From contig WELB01000199.1 in the NCBI GenBank assembly GCA_009602725.1, forward strand, positions 240,530-251,852: a stretch of DNA of 11,323 bases, given 5' to 3'. This stretch comes from Spirogloea muscicola (taxonomy: Eukaryota > Streptophyta > Zygnematophyceae > Spirogloeales > Spirogloeaceae). The position numbers and the translations under genes were made by a program. The notes under the pieces were generated by a model that was given only the letters and a program-made list of their open reading frames with translations, ran no database searches and was not told the DNA's origin. Numbering within the stretch: the first letter of the stretch is position 1; every line of letters starts with the position of its first letter. Of the stretch, positions 1-6,624 are shown one piece after another.

Positions 1-1
1 G

Positions 2-1619
2 TTGGTGGGCAGGTACGCAGACCTGGAGGAGTTCCTGTGCAAGCCACAGCGAGACGTGCCGCAGCTGGACGTGCCGCCGCTGCAGGTCGGCATCTCCCGG
101 AAGGTACGGCAGGTGGCGCGCGAGAAGCGGGAGGCTGCTGGCCTGGAGCCTGGCGTGCCGTATGTGCTCTTCCATGGCATCCAGTCGACGTCGGCCGCAT
201 CCATGCAGTCCGCCGGAGACCCCGACAGCCTGCTGCCGCTGAGCGTCTGGGCAGAGCTCGCAAGGGTCCCGAGGTAAAGCTCCACGGTGATTGTAAGGCT
301 CTGTACGGGTTGCAGCTTCTAAGGATTTTCTGGTAGATCAAGAAATAGCTTCTCTGCTCCCTCCATGAACATAGCAAAAGCAAGGCGAGGTCAGACCTGA
401 CCAAGAAGAATGTGAAATTCGTCTTAGCTGCTGTGGATGTCTTCCCTGGGCGTGCATTCTTTGAGGTTCATGACGCAGCCTTTGCTGCATTTGCCGGCAC
501 CGTACTGCAGCGCGAAGGTCCTTGTGGTAGTTCCCAATGACAAGGAGACGCCCAAGGTCCTCGATGCGCTTGGGCAGGGGGTTCACCCGGTGAAGATCAC
601 CACGCCTGGGCAGGTGAGGACCTTTGTGGGGCCATTGCAACTGAGCCTGCTGGGATGTGCAGCAGCAATATGATATAGTACTTTCTCCTGCATCGAGTGG
701 TCCATGGCTGCCGCATGCTTGCATGCAAATCCTTCGCTGATGTGTGCAACTGACTGACTTGCTGTTGCGGTCGGCTGCATGATACTCTCCAGCTCGCAGC
801 AGCGATCGATGACTCCATTGGGGTGGCAACTACGAACACGGCAGCTGTACAGCTGGCCATGGCCCTCAATAAGCCAGGGTATGCACATTCTCTCCTCCCG
901 GCCAGAGATACTCGGCCTGGACTCACATGAACGTGCCCCCTTGCTCCCTAGTCATCAGGCTAGTGATAGCATCCATGGCAGAAGCCAAGCATTATGTTGA
1001 GCGCACATATGTGTCCTGCAGTGTCGCGTTCTTCAGCTCCGCGGAGAAGGCAGCAGTCTTTGCGCCGCACGCAAAGGCGAAGGGCCTAGCAATCTTGGCA
1101 TCGCCCGCCGGGGGCCTGGCTGGCCTGGACGTCCAGGCCGCCACTGCGGCGCTGGCGGAGGCCTTCCCCTCCTCCGCCCCGCCACCGCCACCGCCACCGC
1201 CACCGCCGCCACCCTTGCCGCCGCCGCGGCGGGAGACTAGCGGCGCCGGGTTGGAGGCCTCGTGGACGCCGCCAAGCCCCACGGCCTGCCGGTCGAGCGG
1301 CTGCCACGGCGGCGCTGCGCGCGGCTTTACTACACCGGCCCTGGCCGTGGAGCAGGGCCGACCCCCCCGCGCGGCGCTGGGCCGCCGTACGTGGGCCTGC
1401 GCGGCGTCAGGGCTGCTGCTCTCGCGCACGCGCCCTTCGCCTGGCGAACTCACAACCATTCCACGCTCTCCACCCCGAGCTGCGGCGGGCCGGCAGCCCC
1501 GCCAGGCCCATCTGCGGTGTCCCATCCGGTCGAGAGCCGTGACCCTGTCGCTGCGCATGACAGCTGCGATAGCGGCAGCCGCCGACCCGTCTATCACTCG
1601 TCGCTCTGCCGGCCTCTGA
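2..1619 (+). CDS. Glycosyltransferase-like (GT9/heptosyltransferase-type) gene, 3' part, four exons
   Basis: Proposed exons are 2-273, 375-613, 793-878 and 959-1619; the 5' end lies outside the window. Exon 1 ends at a strong GAG|GTAAAG donor. Exon 2 follows a pyrimidine tract ending in CATAG and stops at CAG|GTGAGG. Exons 3 and 4 follow CTCTCCAG and TCATCAG. Junction phases fit, giving TTPGQ|LAAAIDD and LNKPG|LVIASM. The reading VPYVLFHGIQS...PLSVWAELA resembles the start of the C-terminal Rossmann domain of family 9 glycosyltransferases. PGQLAAAIDDSIGVATTNTA followed by AVQLAMALNKP resembles their 'sLaelaali...gnDSGp.HlAaAlg.P' block, but the D and H of that block are N and Q here, so the match is distant. 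The substrate is unknown. Within exon 2 the frame changes by one base near 500-522. After about residue 70 of exon 4 the reading becomes poly-proline and low complexity, so the true C-terminus may be earlier than the TGA at 1617-1619. Coding status is fairly sure; function is tentative. Confidence 0.5.
1177..1228 (+). repeat. CCG/CCA trinucleotide tract (poly-proline coding)
   Basis: A run of CCN triplets, nearly all CCG or CCA, lies inside the last exon of the glycosyltransferase-like gene. In the gene frame it encodes about a dozen consecutive prolines and then LPPPRR. Such tracts are common in GC-rich algal genes and vary in length. The sequence after it has a less protein-like composition, so the tract may mark the end of the conserved domain. 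Confidence 0.8.
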
Positions 1620-1988
1620 GATGGCAGGTGTGTTTGGAACGGCCCTGCCATCGCTTTGGCGTCGACAGCGAGCTTCCGCTGGCTGGGCAGACCTTCCTCG
1701 CTCGCGCCTGCGCGACATGGCGACCACGCAGGCGCTCCGGGAGCTCCCCACCCCGTCACAGTGCACAAGACTTTGTTGTGGTCATTATCTCACCTTAGAT
1801 CTGGTTCACTCCATTCCTCTTAGTTGCTTGATGTCACAAGTTACTTACTTCTGTAGAAAGGCAACCAAACAGTAAGCCCCAACAATAACCAACAGGGTGC
1901 TTGGTAACTCGAATGACGCCCAATGTCAGGACGTTGATTTGCAAGGATGCACACATGACAACCCCGCCCGTTCGCACGTGCATGCAGG
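1620..1988. other. Region without a recognisable gene
   Basis: This stretch follows the TGA of the first gene and precedes the first recognisable LINE peptide. It becomes AT-richer after about 1770, consistent with a 3' UTR or intergenic DNA. I see no TGTAA signal, tRNA or protein-like reading here. The 5' junction of the first LINE copy may lie anywhere in 1880-1988. Confidence 0.4.
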
Positions 1989-2884
1989 GCGGCGTACCTG
2001 GGCAGCTGGGTGCTGGTCGCTCCTTCGGTGTCCCAACGGCTCCTCATACACGGACGACGCTTGCTAGAGCAGGCGGTGGTAGAAGTGGGTACTGGTGCGA
2101 CGCCATTCCGGTGTCGCTTCACTTGGCTCTTCAGGAGATGCTGGCCGAGCACCCGGACCTGGCCGGAAAGGGGGTCACACTTGAGCATCTCGCGCTCACC
2201 ATCGACCGCGTTCAAGGGCGCTATACGGCCGACCCTCCGGAGGGCCGACGGACTCCACACGCGCCGTGTCGACCTGGTGGCGTCCACGCCGGGCGGCGCC
2301 ACGCGCATCATCGCCGACGTGGTCACCACTGATGTGGTCGGCCGCTCCAACCCGGGGCTCTCTGCCTTGCGGGCTGGCCATGCTGCGGCGAAGGCTGCTC
2401 GCAGTAAGGCGGCCAAACACGCCGACCACCCTGCTGCACATGAGTTCGTCCCTCTGGCTGTGGACGTGCACGGGGCTCTCGGCTCCCACTGGCTCGACCT
2501 GCTGGCCAGGCTTGCGCGGCATGCTGTGTCCCGCAGGCGCGATGAGCCGGCCGACTTCAACGCCGCTGGCTCGTGGGCCCAAGTCTATCGTATGTGATTG
2601 TTGGTCTCTCTCCAGCGGTCCATGGCCCAAGCCTTGCATCTGCGGGCTGGCCGTGCTTTCGCTGCGGCCTCCGGCTTTCGTCAGGGGAATAGTTTCCGGC
2701 AGCTAGTCTGTCGGATTTGAGGCTTCTCACTCGTAACTACTGAGTGGTCCATCCTCCTCCCGTTCTATCATAGCTTCTTCAGGCCCCTTCATAGCTGCTA
2801 AGTGCTTTTTGGCCCCTTCGAACCTTTGCCAATTCTTTTTGGGCTAGCTTTTCACAGTCCTTGTCCCCATTGGGAGTGCTCACT
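1989..2884 (+). mobile_element. Decayed LINE copy 1: post-RT region, RLE-like domain, C-terminus and hairpin tail
   Basis: This is a 5'-truncated non-LTR retrotransposon copy. The reading starts with AAYLGSWVLVAPSV (1989 on), a block typical of the region after reverse transcriptase in LINE polyproteins. It shifts frame near 2113 (LHLALQEMLAEHP) and returns at 2244. RRVDLVASTPGGATRIIADV (about 2257-2316) gives an R-V-D-X14-D spacing like the RPD-X12-14-D motif of R2/CRE restriction-like endonucleases. It is followed by a K-rich helix and FVPLAVDVHGALG. A TGA at 2595-2597 replaces the arginine codon seen in copies 3 and 4 (RMRLA), and a one-base shift precedes the C-terminal SDLRLLTRNY and its TGA at 2741-2743. 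The 3' UTR ends in TTCTTTTTGGGCTAGC and the CCCCATTGGGAGTGC tail (2831-2884). Frameshifts and the stop show it is dead. The homology between copies is directly visible; the RLE assignment is inferred. Confidence 0.8.
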
Positions 2885-3300
2885 TGTCTCTATATACGGA
2901 GCTGGCCAAGGCGGCCCGCGACCGCCCTGCATCAGATGTGCTTGCCTTTGTACTTGGCCACTGTGGCCTTCGATTATTAGAGATAACAAGAAAATTTTCT
3001 GCAGTCGCTCGGAGCCCGATCTGAGAGGACGCGCTCGACTGCGGTCGGTCTCCTCACGTGGGGCAGCGGCGTGGCTGATGGCCCTCCCCCTCAATGACGC
3101 GCTCCACTTTTCGGACGAGGCTCTCCGGATAGGGAGATGGCTCGCCCATAGAAAAACAGGGACTAGCAAAGCCAGCCCAGAAAAAAAGGGACAATGTCCG
3201 CAGGCCTCAAAAGCCACAAACAGTGCCCGCAAAGAAAAAACTACACACCAAGGCCTTCCGGATAGCCCTCCACTGGCCTACACCCGTTCTGACATAGCGA
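2885..3300 (+). mobile_element. LINE fragment 1b, split by a tail insertion
   Basis: This fragment of the same polyprotein comes from upstream of the RLE region. One frame reads ELAKAARDRPASDVLAFVLG (about 2902-2961). Another, from about 3024, reads RGAAAWLMALPLNDALHFSD and then EALRI. Segments of the type 'GAWLtAlP..dal.lsd.efr.al' are common in LINE polyproteins between the RT and the nuclease. The reading breaks at 3132 and resumes at 3257 as CCGGATAGCCCTCCACTGG (RIALHW), ending at a TAG near 3300. The break holds a minus-strand tail element flanked by a 9-bp duplication. The fragment lies directly after the tail of copy 1 and before another tail (3319-3388), so it is either part of a separate truncated insertion or a rearranged piece. 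Confidence 0.6.
3133..3256 (-). mobile_element. Hairpin-tail insertion (124 bp) with 9-bp target-site duplication
   Basis: TCCGGATAG occurs at 3124-3132 and again at 3257-3265, flanking 124 bp. On the minus strand the insert reads as a LINE-family tail: a TTTTTTTCTGGGCTGGCTTT-type hairpin block followed by CTATGGGCGAGCC. Removing the insert and one duplicate joins LINE fragment 1b into the reading DEALRIALHWP. It is longer than the other tail insertions because it includes about 70 bp upstream of the hairpin. It is best read as a strongly 5'-truncated LINE copy or a SINE sharing the LINE tail. Confidence 0.7.
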
Positions 3301-3318
3301 TTTAGGCCCCGCCCTCAT

Positions 3319-4215
3319 TTTGGCCTCTTCGAACCTTATTCTTTTCGGGCTGGCTTTTCACAGCCCTTGCCCACATTGGGAGAGCCACTTCACCACTGGC
3401 TCGTTGGTCTGCCGCCGCCCTGCCTTCAGGGGGTGGTACATTGCGAATGTGGCGAGCAGGCAGCCGAGACTCCTGAGCTGGCTGCGTCCTCCGATGTGCG
3501 CACGGTGGCGAGCGGACAGCGGCTGACGACCTCCTTCGCGACGTCATGCACGGCATGTTGGTGGAGGCGGGCTTCACGGTGGCCACGAGAACACATTGGT
3601 CATGCTGCACCAGCAGAAGGGCGACGGCCTCCACACTCGGCGAGTCGACCTGCTGGCTACTCCATTGGCTGGTGGACCGCACCTTACTGCGGACGTGGTG
3701 ACGACCGATGCGTTCGACCTGGCAACCCCACTGTATCTGCTTTCAAGGTAGGGCAAGCAGTCGCCAGTGCAGCTCGAGGCTAGGATGCAAAAGGTGCTGA
3801 TCATAAGTCAGAGACGTGTTCTCCCCCCTTGCCATCGACGTCCACTGGGCGTTTGGCGCTCGGTGGCTCGAGCTCCTGCACCGGCTAGAGCGCAGCGCTG
3901 TGTTACGACGTGACATGGGGAGCAGGCCGGCTCAACGCGGCAGGCTCTCGCGCCCATCTGTATCTCATGCGTCTGTCTGCATTGCTGCAGCAGTCAATGG
4001 CACACGCGTTGGATCTGCGTGCTGGCCCCTCTTTGGTCAGCCTCTGGCATAGACAGGGGACCCGCTACCCGGGACTAGTTTCTCTGACCTGCGACTGCTC
4101 TACACAGGGTGAGTTGAGCACCCAGTGGCCACTTTGAATTACTGTGTGCCTTAGCGCTTTCCTGGCCCCTACAAAGTTTGTTCATCATGTTTTCTGGGCT
4201 GGCTGATAACAGTGA
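3319..4215 (+). mobile_element. Decayed LINE copy 2 with preceding hairpin tail
   Basis: A plus-strand tail lies at 3319-3388 (TTCTTTTCGGGCTGGC..., then CACAGCCCTTGCCCACATTGG); it may close fragment 1b. Copy 2 proper follows. DDLLRDV is readable at about 3523-3543, then HGMLVEAGFTVATRTH. GDGLHTRRVDLLATPLAGG (about 3620-3676) followed by ADVVTTDAF aligns with the RLE-like motif of copy 1. After a stop near 3750 and frameshifts, FSPLAIDVHWAFGARWLELL (about 3820-3880) and AGRLNAAGSRAHLYLMRLSA follow in different frames. The C-terminus SDLRLLYTG ends at TGA 4110-4112. A weaker tail with TTTTCTGGGCTGGCTG lies at 4191-4207. Multiple frame changes make it non-functional. Confidence 0.75.
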
Positions 4216-4465
4216 TTCGCCCTCTACTGGAAAAGTCTTTCTACTTGAGATCTGCTCTACGTAGCCACATAAGGTTGAATGTCGGGCTTCGACGACAGGA
4301 TAGACGTGATACCAAACGGTGGTGTCGATACGCCGACCTCCCCGTGGGAGATGAGTTCGTCCCGCTCGCCGTCGACATACACGGGGCTTTTGGGACTGGA
4401 TGGCTTGACCTTCTCCAGCGCCTTGCGCGGCGTGCAGTGGCCCGCTGCCAAGGGCAGCAGAGCGA

Positions 4466-4532
4466 AGAAAGTGCTCGCCCATTGAGAATATGGGCTGGAG
4501 AAGCCAGCCCAAAAAAGAATGAACAAAGTACG
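4466..4532 (-). mobile_element. 67-bp hairpin-tail insertion with 7-bp target-site duplication
   Basis: AGAGCGA at 4459-4465 is repeated at 4533-4539. Between them lie 67 bp containing CTCGCCCATTGAG, the hairpin GGGCTGGAGAAGCCAGCCC (4492-4510) and AAAAAAGAATGAACAAAG. On the minus strand this matches the 3' end of LINE copy 4 (hairpin, CTCAATGGGCGAGC, CTTTCT). Removing 74 bp (insert plus one duplicate) rejoins the host LINE frame as QQSEPAGFNAAGS, parallel to DEPADFNAAGS in copy 1. This is the clearest complete copy of the short element in the window. Confidence 0.85.
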
Positions 4533-4689
4533 AGAGCGAGCCGGCTGGCTTCAATGCCGCCGGGTCCCCTTGCTCAAATCGGATGCGCTTGGCCATTTCT
4601 CTGCAGCGGTCCCTGGCCTTCGCTGATCACTTGCGTGCAGGCCGCGCCTTGGCTGCGGCCTCCGGCTTCCGTCAGGGCAACGTCCATCC

Positions 4690-4788
4690 CAAAAAGAATG
4701 AACAGAAAGGGTGCGAAAGAGGCCAGGGGAAGCGCTAAAAAGAAGAAGCTCATAAAGAAACGAAGCAGCTACGAAGCAGCTACGGGCG
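4690..4788 (-). mobile_element. 99-bp LINE 3'UTR insertion lacking the hairpin, imperfect 10-bp duplication
   Basis: ACGTCCATCC (4680-4689) and ACGTCTATCC (4789-4798) flank 99 bp. On the minus strand the insert reads like the 3' UTR of LINE copy 4 upstream of the hairpin: TTTTTAGCG, CTTCCCCTGGCC, then TTCATTCTTTTTG. It stops just before the GGGCTGG stem. It also holds a tandem 11-bp repeat, CGAAGCAGCTA twice (about 4760-4782). Loss of the 3' hairpin is unlike ordinary target-primed insertion and may mean internal priming or a later deletion. Confidence 0.6.
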
Positions 4789-4973
4789 ACGTCTATCCGC
4801 CTGCTAGCTATTCCCGATCTGCATCTACTGACCAGAGGTCACTGACATCCCCCTTGCTGCCGTCTTAGCTCTTAGCACCTTGCTTTCTGCGCCATCCGCT
4901 CCTTCAGACCTTGTCCATTCCCTTGGGCTGGCCTCTCACAGCCACCAGTCAAGTTGGAAGCGCTGTTCGATAG

Positions 4974-5530
4974 TGTCGCCCAAGCTGCCCCCCCGATTTC
5001 CGACGACGCGCGTCACAACCAGTCGGGCCAGATGCTGGATGAGGGAGGACCACATTCATGGCAATTCCCATCCATGGGGCACTGGGCGCTCGGTGGCTTG
5101 AGCTACTTAACCAGCTCGCCCGCCACGCAATCGCCCGTCGCTTCCATGGTGAGCCGGTAGACTTTCCTGCAGCCGGGTCGCTGGCGCAAGTGTATCGCAT
5201 GCGCCTGGCCGTCTCGCTGCAGAGGTCCATGGCCCGTGCGCTGCACCTTCGTGCCGGAAGAGCCCTAGCTGCTGCCTCTGGCTCTGTCCAGGGGACCCAC
5301 TTCCAGAACCCTAGCATCTCTGATCTGCGGCTGCTCAGCAGGGGTTACTAAGTCATTCGTAATTGCTTTGTTTCTTCTCGTGCTTGTTTTTCTTAGCGTT
5401 TCCCCTGGCTCCCTTCTCGTACTTTGTCCACATATTTAGTTCTATAATGCATGGGTCTACCTATTCTTTTTGGGCTGGCTGTTCCAGCCCCCTCAATGGG
5501 CGAGCTCTTTCTTTCAATTTCATGCCATAG
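4974..5530 (+). mobile_element. LINE copy 4: best-preserved C-terminus with 3' UTR and hairpin tail
   Basis: An uninterrupted reading of 97 codons (5058-5351, + strand) starts MAIPIHGALGARWLELLNQL, continues EPVDFPAAGSLAQVYRMRLA and VSLQRSMARALHLRAGRALA, and ends SDLRLLSRGY with TAA. It corresponds to the very C-terminus of the LINE polyprotein after the nuclease-like motif. The ATG is inside the domain and need not be a real start. The 3' UTR contains TTTTTCTTAGCGTTTCCCC and CTTCTCGTACTTTGTCC. The tail (5464-5515) has TTCTTTTTGGGCTGGCTG, TTCCAGCCCC, then CTCAATGGGCGAGCTCTTTC. Short minus-strand insertions elsewhere match this tail exactly or nearly so. Confidence 0.8.
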
Positions 5531-5574
5531 CCACCATATATATCCTTAGCGCACGGATGAAGTGGTCCCCTCGA

Positions 5575-5816
5575 AGATGGTCCTCGCATTACAGGGAAGA
5601 GCGGAGCGGATCTGACGACCTCCTGCGAAGCAGCATGTATCGGCGTGCCTTGGAGGCTGGCTACACCGTGGCCATGGAATACACGTCTCTCATGCCCGTT
5701 CAGTGGTTACTTGCTTCAGTGCGCCATCCGGGCTCATTCAGAAGCGTCCTTCAGACCTTGTCCATACCCTTTGGGCTGGCCTCTCACAGCCACCAGTCAA
5801 TTTGGAAGCGCTATTT
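5575..5816 (+). mobile_element. LINE fragment 5 with tail
   Basis: DDLLRSSMYRRALEAGYTVA (about 5608-5667) aligns with DDLLRDVMHGMLVEAGFTVA of copy 2, so this is the segment just upstream of the nuclease-like motif. The rest of the C-terminus is missing. The fragment runs into a tail block at 5721-5812 that is almost identical to the tail of copy 3. The join between polyprotein fragment and tail points to an internal deletion or to recombination between copies. Confidence 0.65.
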
Positions 5817-5849
5817 TACTTTTTATCTCAGCTGAGGCTGACGGTCTAA

Positions 5850-6624
5850 TCCACGCTGACCCGTCGCCATCTCACTCGGAGGGGAGTCCCCGCATGTCGC
5901 GGACGTCGTTGCCAGCCGACTCCGTCGCTTCCGCCAACCCCGCCGCCGCCGCCGCCGTCCCCGCCGCCGCCGCCGTTGCCGCCGCCGCGAGCCGCGGAGG
6001 TCAAGCCGGCTGCCGACGCCAGAATGGCCGGCGGTGGCGACCGAGACGAGGCATTGGCAACCGGTATGGACATGGTGGAGCTCCAGCGCCAGCAGCACGA
6101 GCAGCGCCAGCGGGTCAAGCAGCTTGAGGTACGACAGCCAGTCGCGACGGCGCATGCAGACTATCACGTTACTCGGCCAGCTTCGCCAGCCTTGGCTGCT
6201 CAGGCGTTTGCACTTCAAGCACCTGTTGCCTACGTTGGGCCGCTGACCACCGTGAGGGCTGTCCGTCTTCTTGTGGCTTGCCGTGGTGCTGCAGCTGCGG
6301 CTGCAGCTTCGTGAGCAGATGACGCTGCAGCTGCAGAAGGAGGAGCAACGTAAGACACGCAACCTGCAGTACATGATCGATCAGCAACAGCTGGCTGCGA
6401 GCTCTGCGCTCGCCTCCAGCAGAGCTGCTGACGGCTGCAACGCTCTGATGGTGGGGGGCAAGGCGCAGGCAGACCTGCTGGATGGCCGTGGCAGAAGCAG
6501 CGGCGGCGCCAGCATCGGTGGCGTTGGCGGCGGCGTCAAGAGCAGAGAGGGAAGCACTGCTGTGGCACCAGCGGAAACGAAGCCACCTGGGGCCGCCGAC
6601 ACCGCTGCCAAGGCGAGAATGTAG
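5850..6624 (+). CDS. Coiled-coil exons of a multi-exon gene, distant resemblance to MYB-CC (PHR/PSR1-type) coiled coil
   Basis: Exon A is open from 5850 to 6128 and ends GAG|GTACGA; its first in-frame ATG is at 6024. It encodes prolines, AAEVKPAADARMAGGGDRDE and MDMVELQRQQHEQRQRVKQL. Exon B starts after GTGCTGCAG at 6295, in matching phase 0, and reads LRLQLREQMTLQLQKEEQ, then RNLQYMIDQQQLAASS. The pattern LxEQxxxQ...LQxMIxxQQ recalls the LHEQLE coiled coil that follows the MYB domain in plant PHR1 and algal PSR1 phosphate-starvation factors. No MYB domain is visible in the window, so the match may only be a generic glutamine-rich coiled coil. The exon B frame ends at TAG 6622-6624, while protein-like reading moves to another frame before that, so an intron or frameshift lies at about 6480-6620. 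Retroelement debris ends only about 35 bp upstream, so the true 5' end may be displaced or lost. Confidence 0.5.
5939..5990 (+). repeat. CCG/GCC trinucleotide tract
   Basis: Mostly perfect CCG triplets lie within exon A of the coiled-coil gene. In the frame that leads into the coiled coil they encode poly-proline; in another frame they encode poly-alanine after a plausible MSRTSLPADSV start at 5894. Triplet length changes do not shift frame, so the tract alone does not settle which start is real. Confidence 0.8.

Larger units (their letters stand above)
4216..4973 (+). mobile_element. Decayed LINE copy 3 carrying two nested tail insertions
   Basis: The copy reads KRWCRYADLPVGDEFVPLAV (about 4309-4370), matching the K...Y...FVPLAV block of copy 1, then DIHGAFGTGWLDLLQRLARR. 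It is interrupted at 4466-4532. Past the insert it continues AGFNAAGS, MRLAISLQRSLAFADHLRAG and RALAAASGFRQGN. A second insert occupies 4690-4788, after which IPDLHLLTRGH ends at TGA 4843-4845. The R-V-D part of the nuclease-like domain is not recognisable upstream. The 3' tail (4889-4964) is nearly the same as a block at 5721-5812. Without the two inserts the copy would be one of the better preserved C-termini here. Confidence 0.75.

Noticed and set aside
508-516. GTACTGCAG as a 9-bp intron explaining the frame break
   Set aside because: Far too short to splice, and removing 9 bases would not change the frame.
992-1768. Long minus-strand open reading frame opposite the last exon of the first gene
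   Set aside because: It mirrors the GC-rich proline tract as poly-glycine/arginine, has no recognisable domain, and the plus strand has consistent splice sites and a coherent protein upstream.
4471-4528. The tail insert in copy 3 read as an introner-type intron (GTGCTC...ACAAAG)
   Set aside because: Splicing at these sites leaves the wrong frame, while removal at the 7-bp duplication boundaries restores the LINE reading exactly.
5823-6374. Minus-strand open frame rich in Ser, Arg and Cys
   Set aside because: It is the antisense of the CCG tract and the glutamine-rich coiled-coil exons; codon pattern and composition fit a shadow.
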